A stretch of 64,000 nt of DNA from Chamaecyparis obtusa (Eukaryota > Streptophyta > Pinopsida > Cupressales > Cupressaceae). Under the pieces are notes generated by a model that saw only the letters and a list, made by a program, of their open reading frames with translations, did not search any database and had not been told where the DNA came from. The stretch is taken from contig BSBK01003251.1 of assembly GCA_027943335.1 (NCBI GenBank), positions 227,501-291,500 of the forward strand, read 5' to 3'. Both the position numbers and the translations under genes were made by a program. Positions 1 through 10,074 of this stretch are shown piece after piece (within the stretch, counting starts at the first letter, position 1; every line of letters starts with the position of its first letter).

Positions 1-1066
1 GATTAGTCCAAAATGATGTAACTAAGTTCTTAACTGTTTCATTAATCCTATCAAATCAAGGAGCTCCACACATTAGTGTCCAATTATCTTCTAATGTAGT
101 ATCATCCAAATTGATTCTTCTTTTCAAATAATGTTTCATTGTCTTCCGACTATACCCAATCTGAGATGAAAGTGAAGAAATTTGTCTTCTTTGGGACATG
201 TTTTTATTTAAAATAGATGTTAGTATCACTCTTCTTGAAATGGACCTATTTGTAGATCTAGTTTTTTTTCCAATGGAATGCAAACCTTCCTTAACATTGT
301 CAACAATATTTTTTTGTACGTTACACGATTTTAACTTTTTCAAACTTGCATCTACACCCAACAATTTTAATGGCTCTTTTAACTCATCTTTAAGAAGTGT
401 AATTGATAAAATTTGAGTTTTTTCAAGTGTACCAAGATTCTCAAATTGTTTCATTATTTTCTTAGAATTTTTATTCAATTCCCTCTTCGTAATATTCATG
501 GGTTGTTTAGCATAATCTCTTAATTTTTCCACATCCATTTCAATTAAATGATCTATGCTTTTACGATTAATTTTTCTCTTCAACTATTGGAGTAAACTAT
601 CATTCTCATATGTTTCTTGCACTTCAGCTGCAAACAAAATAAAAAAAAAATCTTAATATCTCATCTTAAGGGGACCTTCATGAAATAAGTATTTACAAGC
701 TTGAATGTCAAACCTGTAATAATTTATAAACTAATCAGAGAAACACATACTTATCTGACCTTGGGTTGACCCTTCTCTAAATTCTATTACTTCAATTTGG
801 GATGCCCCTTGTCCAACATTTTCATCATCAAAGGCTGCATGTACATAACAAAAATAATAACTTCTTAAGGGGAAAAACCCAAAATGCATATTCACTAGTA
901 AGAGACTAAATTGAGACAGTGAGAGAGAGATGTGTACTTATTTGATATTCTAAGAGTTGTTCTTGTTGATTTTGTGATGACCCTTCTCCAACTTCTGAAG
1001 GTTGGGCTTATTTAGCTTGTGATGACCCTTCTCCAACTTTAGAAGGTTGTGCTTCTTGAGCACTTC
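1..1066 (-). pseudogene. Relic of a spliced gene of unknown function
   Basis: I do not recognise the protein. On the minus strand three exon-like pieces can be read: about 1066-950, 834-759 and 627-1. Each follows an AG acceptor with a pyrimidine-rich or intron-like approach. The first two pieces carry variants of a short motif (VGEGSSQ, VGEGSSQ, VGQGASQ, REGSTQ). The third piece is a basic, helix-rich segment of about 175 residues rich in Lys, Arg and Ser. In-frame stops interrupt it at 584-586 and 56-58, yet the frame stays open on both sides and continues off the left edge, so this is a decayed exon and not random DNA. It could be a transposon-associated or a host gene. The intron structure is my reading of splice signals and is unproven. 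Confidence 0.35.
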
Positions 1067-1112
1067 CTACATATGAAGTAAAAATTATTAAACAAAAAAT
1101 TTTGAATGAAGT

Positions 1113-4100
1113 TAGGTCTAACTAGGTTCATGTATTAAGTCAAAATAGGTCCTAATAGGTCTAGTTAGGTCTAATTGGGTCCTAATAGGTCCTAATTGGA
1201 CTAGAATTCAGTTTAATTAGGTCCTAATTGGTCTAATTGAGTCTAATTGGGTCTAATTGGTCTAATTCAGTCTAATTGGGTGTAATTGGGTGTAATTGGG
1301 TCCTAATTGGGTCCTAGTCGGTCTAATTAGGTCCTAGCTAGTCCTAATTAGTTTAATTGGGTCTAATTAGGTCCTAGTGGGTCTAATCGGGTCCTAATTG
1401 GTCCTAATTGGTCCTAATAGGTCTAATTGGGTCTAATTAAGTCCTAATAGGTCCTAATTGGTCTATAATTAAGTTTAATTAGGTCCTAGAATTGGTCTAA
1501 GTGCATCTAATTAGGTCCTAATTGGTCTAATTGAGTCTAATTAAGTCCTAATTGGTCTAATTGAGTATAATTAGGTCTAATTAGGTGTAATTGAGTCCTA
1601 ATTAGGTCATAATAGATTTATATTGTCTAATTGGTCCTAATTAGGTCTAATTAAGTCTAATTGGGTCATAATAGTTTCATATTATGTCTAATTAGGTCAT
1701 AATTGGTCTAATTAAGTCTAATTGGATCCTAATAGGTCCTAATAGGTTCATATTATATCTAATTGGTCTTTAATTAAGTGTAATTAGGTCCTAATTAGCT
1801 CTAATTGGGTCTAACTAGGTCCTAATTGGTCCTAATTAGTCATAATTGGTCCTAATAGGTCCTAATAGGTCCTAATTGGTCCTAATTGGGTCTAATTGGT
1901 CCTAATTGGTCCTAATAGGTCTAATTAGTTTATAATTAAGTCTAATTAGGTCCTAATTGGTCTAATTGAGTCTAATTAGGTCCTAATAGGTCATATTAGG
2001 TCCTAATAGGTTCATATTATGTCTAATTAGGTCCTAATTGGTCTAATTAAGTCTAATTGGGTCCTAATAGGTCATAATATGTTCATATTATGTCTAATTA
2101 GGTCCTAGTTGGTCTAATTAAGTCTAACTGGGTCCTAATAGGTCATAATAGGTTCATATTATGTCTAATTGATCTTTAATTAAGTCTAATTAGGTCCTAA
2201 TTAGTTCTAATTGGGTCTAATTAGGTCTGAATTAGTCCTAATTGGTCTGAAATGGTCATAATTGGTCGTAATAGGTCCTAATTGGTCCTAATTGGGTCTA
2301 ATTGGTCCTAATAGGTCTAATTAGTCTAGAATTAAGTTTTATTAGGTCCTAATTAGTCCTAATTGGTCTACAATTAAGTCTAATTAGGTCTAAATTGGTC
2401 TAATTAGTCTAGAATTAAGTCTAGTTAGGTCCTAATTGGTCTATTTGGTCCTAATTAGTCCTAATTGATCCTAATAGGTCTAATTGGGTCTAATTGGGTC
2501 CTAATTGGTGTAGAATTGAGTCTAATTAGGTCCTAATTGGTCTAATTGGGTCATAATAGGTCATAATAGGTTCATATTGTGTCTAATTAGGTCCTAATTG
2601 GTCTAATTAAGTCTAATTGCATCCTAATAGGTCATAATATGTTCATATTATGTCTAATTGGTCTTTAATTGGTCCTACTTGGTCCTACTTGGTCCAAATT
2701 GGTCTAATTAGTCTATAATTAGGTCTAATTAGGTCCTAATTGGTCTAATTGAGTCTAATTAGGTCCTAATTAGTCCTAATTAGTCCTAATTAGTCCTAAT
2801 TAGTCCTAATTAGTCCTAATTGGTCATAATAGGTCTAATTAGGTCTAGTTGGGTCCTAATAGGTCCTAATTGGTCTAGAATTGAGTCTAATTAGGTCATA
2901 ATTGGTAGATAATTAAGTCAAATTAGGTCTTAATTGGTCTAATTAAGTCTAATTAGGTATAAATAGGTCATAATTGTTCCTAATAGGTTCTAATTGGTCT
3001 ACAATTAAGTCTAATTAGGTCCTAATTGGTCTAATTGAGCCTAATTAGGTCCTAATTGGTCCTAATTGGTCTAATTAGTCTAGAATTAAGTCTAATTAAG
3101 TCCTAATTGGTCTAGAATTAAGTCTAATTAGGTGCTAATTGGTCTAATTGGTCCTAATTAGTCCTAATTGGTGCTAATAGGTCTAATTGGGTGCTAATAG
3201 GTCCTAATTGGTGTAGAATTGAGTCTAATTATGTCCTAATTGGTCTAATTGGTCCTAATAGGTCTAATTGGGTCTAACTGGGTCCTAATAGGTCCTAATT
3301 GGTCTAGAATTGAGTCTAATTAGGTCTTAATTGGTCTAATTAAGTCAAATTAGGTCTTAATTGGTCTAATTAAGTCTAATTAGGTATAAACAGGTCCTAA
3401 TTGGTTATAATTGGTCCTAATAGGTCCTAATTGATCTAGAATTAAGTCTAATTAGGTCCTAATTGGTCTAATTGAGTCTAATTAGGTCCTAATTGGTCAT
3501 AATTGGTCTAATTGGTCTATAATTACGTCTAATTAGGTCCTAATTGGTCTAATTAGTCTATATTTAAGTCTAATTAGGTCCTAATTGGTCTAATTAAGTC
3601 TAATTAGGTCCTAATTGGTCTAATTGGGTCCTAATAGGTCATATTCTAGGTCCTAATTAAGTCTTATTGGTCCTAACTGGGTCTAATTGGTCCTAATTGG
3701 TCCTAATAGGCCTAATTAGTCTAGAATTAAGTCTAATTAGGTGCTAATTGGTCTAATTGAGTGTAATTAGGTCCTAATTGGTACTAATTAGTCTAATAGG
3801 TCTAGAATTAAGCCTAATTAGGTTCTAATTGGTCTAATTAGACTAGAATTAAGTCTAATTAGGTCCTAATTGGTCTAATTGGTCCTAATTGGTCTTAATT
3901 GGGTCTAATTGGGTCCTAATAGGTCCTAATTGGTCTAGAATTGAGTCCAATTAGGTCCTAATTGGTCTAATTGGTCCTAATTGGTCCTAATAGGTCTAAT
4001 TGGGTCTAATTGGGTCTAATTGGGTCTAATTGGGTCCTAACTAGTCTAGAATTGAGTCTAATTAGGTCCTAATTAGTCTAATTAAGTCAAATATAGTCTT

Positions 4101-4556
4101 AATTGGTATTAATTGGACTAATTAAGTCTAATTGGGTATAAATAGGTCCTAATTGGTCATGATTGGTCCTAATAGGTCCTAATTGGTCTAGAATTAAGTC
4201 TAATTAGGTCCTAATTGGTCTAATTAAGTCTAATTGGATCCTAATTGGTCTAATTAAGTCTAACTAGGTCATAATAGGTCATATTCTAGGTCCTAATTAA
4301 GTGTAATTGGTCCTAATTGGGTCTAATTGGTCCTAATTGGTCCTAATAGGTCTAATTAGTCTAGAATTAAGTCTAATTAGGTCTTAATTGGTCTAATTGA
4401 GTCTAATTAGGTCATAAATGGTCCTAATTGGTCTAGAATTAAGTCTAATTAGGTCCTAATTGGTCTAATTAATCTAGAATTAAGTCTAATTAGGTCCTAA
4501 TTGGTCCTAATTGGTCCTAATTGGTCTAATTGGGTCTAATTGGGTCATAATAGGTC
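1113..4556. repeat. 3.4-kb minisatellite of 10/11-bp AATT units
   Basis: Near-continuous tandem array of units of the form GGTCTAATTG (10 bp) or GGTCCTAATTG (11 bp), with variants ending TTAG, TAGG, TTAAG or TTGAG. Mixing of 10- and 11-bp units puts one AATT or TAAT core about every 10.5 bp. Higher-order repeats are visible, including 71-bp units marked by TTCATATTATG and longer units marked by TCTAGAATTRAG. No spacer structure and no open frame is maintained. The array ends sharply at about 4556 against Gag-coding DNA, and begins less sharply around 1113. Confidence 0.95.
2011..2223. repeat. 71-bp higher-order repeat inside the minisatellite
   Basis: The marker TTCATATTATG starts at 2011, 2082 and 2153, giving an exact 71-bp period. 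The same marker spacing recurs at 1676/1747 and 2571/2642. Each 71-bp block consists of about seven basic 10/11-bp units, one of which has mutated to carry the marker. Confidence 0.8.
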
Positions 4557-6120
4557 TTTTTGAACCAAATTTGTATGACTAATTTTCTAGTCTTCTCTTC
4601 CTTATTGATCTTCTCATTTGAGGATGAGAATTTCTCTACCGGTTTGACCAATTCTTTCCTTTTGATAGATGACCGATTTCTACAATTTTTGGCTAGGTGT
4701 CCAACTTTGTTGCAGTGATACTAGACTATTCCAGTTACCTTCCATGGGTTCACCCTTCTAGTTTTAGGTGATTTGCACCATGAGTCACTGTAACTGTGTA
4801 TGCCATAGTTTCCACAATTGGTTGTGCTTCGGTTCTTGTTTCTCTTGGTGAATACCGGTCTTGGGGATCTGAATGTCATTGTCTTTGATCTTCATTCTTC
4901 AGCGTTGTGTCCAAACTTATTGCATGCATAGCAGTAGCCCTTCTAGTTTTAGCCCTTTGTTGCAGTGATACCAGACTATCCCGGTTGCCTTCCATGGGTT
5001 CACCCTTCTAGTTTTAGGTGATTTGCACCATGAGTCACTATAACTGTGTATGCCACAGTTTTCACAATTGGTTGTGCTCCAGTTCTTGTTTCTCTTGATG
5101 AATACCAATCTTGGGGATCTAAATGCCATTGTCTTTGATCTACATTCTTCAGCCTTGTGTCCAAACTTATTGCATGCATACCAGTAGCCCTTGAAGCTTC
5201 CCCTGCTTCCATTGGACATAGTTGTGGGGCTGGACAAGCATTCATTGGTCTTGTGGCCATACCTGCAACAGTTTTTGTAGTAGGTGCTATTTGGCTTTAC
5301 CAGTGGATTCCTCCAGTCATTTGATCTATGACCTGGTTTCCCACAATGAGTGCAAGAGGTGTTGAGGGTCTTCTTTCCTTTTTGTGCTAGTGGCTTCTTC
5401 TTTTCTTTCTTGCTTATCTTGGCTCCAGAAGATTCACTAGTCTCTTTGGTGACTTAACTAGTGAATCCAAGACTGGTGTGATCTTTATGCTTTCTTTGAG
5501 CTTTAAGTTTCTTGAATCAAGCTTGACCGAGCTCTCGTTGTATCTTCTTAGGGTTTCATTTCTTTCTTCATGTTCTTTCATCTATTCCTTAAGTTGATAT
5601 AGCTGGATAGTGCCAATCTTTTGCATGCTCCATCCTATCATTCCCTTTGGCATGTTGGTGTTCTCTTGGGTGACAATTTTCATGTCTTCTTGGAGTCACA
5701 AAATAATAAGTTCATTTGCCCCTACAGCTTCCTCTACCCGATTTCTTACTTTTTCAGAGGCAGTTAAAGACTTAACTATTGTGTTTCTTTCATCTTCAGC
5801 TTTTCTCTTTTTCTCAGTCAGTTCAGTCAACCTCAGGGCATTCTCTTCTTGCTCCCTTTTGTGATTGGAGATCTAACCGGTTAGAATCTGGTTCTTTTCC
5901 ATGAGCTCAGAGACTACCTCCTAAGCTTCATCAGATTCACTCTGCCCAAAGAGTTCATCAATGGTCTCATTGCTCTCATTCAATTGCAAAGCCAACTCCT
6001 TTCTTTTTGCAAGTGCTCTCCTCAGCCTATTCTCCAGAGAGGCAATGATGTCATTGGCTTCGTCTAGCTAATTCTGATACCCTTAACCCTCCATGATCTT
6101 TCTCTCAAGCAGTTAAGCTT
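4557..6120 (-). pseudogene. Decayed Gag with coiled coil and zinc knuckles
   Basis: Read right to left, 6120-5400 encodes a charged coiled-coil region, broken by stops. It is followed by a series of CCHC-type zinc knuckles between about 5360 and 4600. Visible knuckles are CTHCGKPGHRSNDW (last Cys lost), one ending CRYGHKTNEC (first Cys changed to Tyr), YWYACNKFGHKAEEC (first Cys changed to Trp), a variant CENCGIHSYSDSWC, and YHCNK at the 3' end. This is the nucleocapsid part of an LTR-retrotransposon Gag, resembling the better preserved Gag at 14257-15639. The initiator-Met primer site and LTR lie immediately upstream at 6137-6850, fixing the orientation. Nothing of protease or pol follows, because the minisatellite begins at 4556. 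Stops and frameshifts make this non-functional. Confidence 0.7.
4709..5208. repeat. 250-bp tandem duplication within the Gag relic
   Basis: The 250 bp from 4709 to 4958 are repeated at 4959-5208 with only scattered differences. The unit carries one knuckle (GYCYACNKFGH-type) and the CGIHSYSDSWC segment. Since 250 is not a multiple of three, the duplication shifts the reading frame and probably arose after the element was already dead. Copy 1 keeps the first Cys of the knuckle and copy 2 has Trp there. Confidence 0.9.
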
Positions 6121-6136
6121 TATATATGATAACAGA

Positions 6137-6148
6137 GCTCTGATACCA
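6137..6148 (-). other. Primer-binding site, initiator tRNA-Met type
   Basis: On the minus strand the 12 bases read TGGTATCAGAGC, the standard plant initiator-Met primer site of LTR retrotransposons, with no mismatch. Two bases separate it from the LTR terminus at 6151. It fixes the element as minus-strand, with its 5' LTR to the right. Confidence 0.85.
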
Positions 6149-6150
6149 AT

Positions 6151-6850
6151 TGTTATTACTAACCAATTACTGAGAGGGGGGGGGGGGTGAATCAGTAAAA
6201 GCTATTTCTATTCCAATTCAACACTTATTTAATTATTCTTCTAAGATAAGCATAGTGTAAATAATAATCAACAAGCATAAATTGAAATACATAGATCAAC
6301 ACAAGATGTGTATGTGGAAACCTTCAGTTAGAAGGAAAAAACCATGGTGAGACAGAGCTCACAACTTCACTACTACAGAATGCCCTATTAGGATCTTGCA
6401 AAGCACTGGTGAAGGTGCTACCCAGTTAAGGGATTTTATAGAAGATTGGTTAAGATCTTAACCCTGTTAAGAGTTGCTTGGTTAGAGGTCTTTCAACATC
6501 AACAAAGATGTTACCCTGTTAGAGGATTTTACAAAGAACTGATTAGGTCCACCCTAATAGAGGGATTTCAATTTGCTTTCCCACCTTATAAAAATAATGG
6601 TCTCATATGACACTAATTGTCTAATTAGATCATTCTTGTTGATCTCTTCTTTGGTTTTCCTAGCTGTTGAATATTTTCTATCTCTTTGCCTTTCACCTCT
6701 GGTGACTGTGATCTTTTCACAAATGTCCCTTCGCTATTCTAGTTACTCAACAACTTTCAACAACACCATTCTTGCATCCTATGACCTATATTTATTAAAG
6801 AGTTCACCTTCATGAAACCCTTAACTCATCCAACTCCTTAATAAAGAGTT
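6151..6850 (-). mobile_element. 5' LTR (partial) of the left-hand minus-strand element
   Basis: The LTR begins at 6151 with TGTT next to the primer site. About 20 bp in, it carries a G-run followed by GTGAATCAGT, a feature shared with the LTRs at 8620, 15704 and 62772. The far end is not defined: Ty3/gypsy Gag of the flanking element starts by about 6926, and no CA terminus with matching target duplication was found. The fragment is probably truncated. Confidence 0.6.
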
Positions 6851-6925
6851 CTAGTGGCTAATATCTCTAGTGAATCTACCATATCCTCTCCTAGGTTGGT
6901 ACATAATTTTTCTTACACTCCAATC

Positions 6926-8619
6926 ATGGAAGAATGGAAAAAAAGGATTGATAAATTTATAAAACAATTGGGTGACAAGAATTTTGGATAAGAAAAATAA
7001 GAACATCAATATTCTAGACATGGCTCACAAAATGGCTTTCAAAATACTAGACCTGGATCACATGGTTCACAAGGTGGTGATTCAAATAATGAAATAAATG
7101 AGGAAGATATATTTCCATTCCAACAATATGAATTCTTGCAAAGATTAAGGAAATTAACCTTGAGTCAAGAAAAAGACAAATACTTCTTGTATTTATCTTC
7201 ACAAGGAGTCAAACAACATCACAACTTTGACGTTGACAACCTGGTAAGAAAGAAGAGCCATCTGAAATGGAAATTATGAAGAAACATATGGAAGAGACAA
7301 TGAAATCAAATGCTACACTTAGAAAAAGAAAAGGAACAAACAAGAAAATCCTTTTCTCTTGAGGCTATATGCTCATTTCCTTTTGACAAAGATCTATATG
7401 TATGCTTCATTTTCCTTGAAAGTTTGAATTTCCTAAGTAGGAAAAGTATGATGGTAGAAAAGATCCTCATAATCATATAAGAGAAATTTGTGCACTAGCA
7501 TGGAATTATTACATGAACCCACATATCTTATGAGACTCTTTTCTAGGAGTCTTTGTAGACAAGCTATGGAATGGTTCACTCAACTATCTCCTCCCCTTAA
7601 ATTATTTGAGCATCTAGTGCATAGATTTATTCAGTAATACTCCTATAATATCCAACATGCTATCACTATGCTTTATCTTTGCAATATCAAATAATGCCAA
7701 GGTGATTCCTTTGTGTTTTTCCTTCAACGATAGTAAAATCTCTATTCATGTTATCCTTGGCAAATTCCTGAGACTGAAAAGAATGATATATTCATCAATG
7801 CTCTGGTTCTTGAAATGAACTATGCATTGCAAATGCAAACTCATGCTTCATTTGATAAAATGGTTGAATCTTCTATTCACATAGAGGATCTCCTTGTTTG
7901 TAAAGTTGAAATCACTCTTCAATCTAAAGAGCATAAATCCTCTTCTAACAACCAACATAACAAGGATAAGAAAAAATTCTAGAACAAGACCAAAGATGTC
8001 GTCAATGACGGAATCATGGGTATGACTTCAATGTCTACCACTACTAAGACTAAAGAATCATCTTTTATTTTATCTACTATTGTGAAAGATAATAACAACA
8101 ATCCTACAGGCTCAAAAGCTAATAAGCCTTGGACTTCCAAGCCTAAGAGAGACTTCACTCCTCTTGGAGAACCACTTGAAGATGCTTTGAATATTTTTTT
8201 AACTAATAACATCATTACCTTGCCTAATAACTCAAGACCCTATGATCCTGAGATAAAGGCTAGATGGTGGAATGACAACCATTATTGTGATTATCATCGC
8301 AACAAAGGGCACAAGACTAATGAATGCATGAAGCTTAAGAATCTCATCTAGGATCTAATTAATAATGAGACTATTGTGGCCCCTCACAAGAAAATAATCA
8401 TCATAAGGATTTCAAGGAGCCTTTTCCTAAACTTGAAAAATAAGAGTCTTCTAAGGAAAAGGATAACAAGGTTGGCTACACCTACTCTAATAGTGAAAAT
8501 ATGATTAACATTCTTGAATCCTCTGAGCATACTAGAAAATCTAAGGACAAAACTGAAGTTGAATCATCTAATGCAGTTACCCATTCTCAAGATAAATTCA
8601 CTCTACCAAGAGAAGGCTC
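6926..8619 (+). pseudogene. Ty3/gypsy Gag, 5' part of a split element
   Basis: Decayed Gag of a plant Ty3/gypsy element. The start at 6926 gives MEEWKKRIDKFIKQL. About 7540-7640 holds the capsid-like segment (QAMEWFTQLSPPL, then LVHRFIQ in the other frame) typical of the retrotransposon Gag fold. At about 8275-8330 there is a CDYHRNKGHKTNEC zinc-knuckle variant with His in place of the second Cys, followed by a KLKNLI.DLINN helix, a combination usual in Tat/Athila-like plant elements. Several frameshifts and stops are present. The coding sequence is cut at 8619 by the inserted element and resumes at 16933. Confidence 0.75.
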
Positions 8620-9847
8620 TATTGGAATTAGGAGAGATAGTTACTGATAGGGGAGGGGTGAATCAGTGACCTCAAACTTAACTTGTAACACCTTTCTAAA
8701 CTATAACTGAATACTATAATAACCAATCAAAATAAATTGAACATAATTGCATAAATCAATCATCTAGGTAACTTCAGAAAGTAAACAACATGAAATCAAT
8801 ATGACAATTACATAACACAAGTATTTTGGTAACACAGAAACCCTTGTTAGAAGGTAAAAACTGCAGTGGGGATGACACCCACAAATTCTTCACTACTGCA
8901 GATAGAAAAGGTTTTCCTATTAAGGCTACAAGTTTTGATCACTTCTAGTGATCTTACCCTATTAGGAGTAACATATTAGATCAGCTAGATCTACCTAGTT
9001 ATAGGATTTAACAACACTACATGAAGTGTGTACTCAATTAAGAGATTTATACAAAGACTGTTAAGTCTACTCTGTTAAGAGATTTATACCAAACTCTATC
9101 ACAATTTTCAGAAAGTAATAGGTAACTATCTTCTAGTTGACATCTCAATTGTCTGAAACATATCTATACATGCTCATCAAAATATCACCTTATCTGTGAT
9201 GATTCTCTGCTTTGTTCTGCTTGGTAGCCTTGACTGATTCTACTCAATCTGAAATCCTCTATGCTCTGTTCTACTCGGTAAACTAATTGTCTTGAAGATA
9301 GGAAATTTCTTCAAGTACTCCATGATTCATATATATCAGTTCAACAACCCCATAAAATGGTGCGAACATATACAATATATAGTGTTCTATTTTGTCGCTT
9401 AAGCAAAAATTAGGTTACAAAGAATAACCATAACCCTAAGATCTATGGTGCAAAATAACCTAGATCAGCTATTAAAAAATAAGATAATCATTGCATTTAA
9501 TGAATATCTTTTACAATAAATGCTCCTCGATCTTGGTAAACCATTTTACGATCTATTGTAACCATCTGCATAGAATAATGTGCCATTTCTGATTACTATG
9601 CCATTTTCTTTGATCATCGATAAACACTGTATAATATGCTCAGTGTATACTGCAATGCTTGGTGTTTACTGACCGTTGGTGTCGGTGATGCTGGTGCTCG
9701 GTTAACTATGTGATGCTTGGTGTAAAGGCTTTACCGACTGCTCTATCTTACTTCTAGTTACCGACTGTCTCAATATAAATAACTGACTGACCTGTTTACT
9801 GTCCTTTGATACTAATGACAACCTTAAATGCTCAATAGAGATTAACA
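8620..9847 (-). mobile_element. 3' LTR of the nested element
   Basis: Pairs with 15704-16932. The left terminus reads TATTGGAATT where the partner has TGTTGGAATT. The right terminus ATTAACA abuts the polypurine tract. A minus-strand TATA-like ACTATATATTG lies near 9370-9380, and the GGGTGAATCAGT motif lies at about 8656-8667. Confidence 0.9.
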
Positions 9848-9865
9848 ATCTCCCCCTTTGGCATT
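9848..9865 (-). other. Polypurine tract of the nested element
   Basis: The minus strand reads AATGCCAAAGGGGGAGAT and ends exactly at the LTR terminus, as expected for second-strand priming. An almost identical tract borders the LTR at 62772-63961. Confidence 0.85.
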
Positions 9866-10074
9866 AGTATCAAAACTTCAAAATGTATATAGACAAAATA
9901 TTTCTATATATTCCTTATGTCTCCACCATATACATATCCACAACAAAAATTTCTAAGTACAAAAGTACTCCCCCTTGGTGCATGCTCCCGATAGTATGTA
10001 ATATACTTATTTGGCATATACATGATTTCCCCCTTTTTGATAATAATGCAAATACAAGAAAATATAAAGTATAC

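Noticed and set aside
1113..4556. CRISPR-like array
   Set aside because: Units are contiguous 10/11-mers without unique spacers, and the window is plant nuclear DNA.
1113..4556. Telomeric or interstitial telomere repeat
   Set aside because: The unit is GGTCYTAATTR; the plant telomere TTTAGGG does not occur in tandem.
6174..6188. Poly-G run as a G-quadruplex
   Set aside because: A single G run of this kind, adjacent to no other G runs, does not make a convincing intramolecular quadruplex; it is part of the shared LTR motif.
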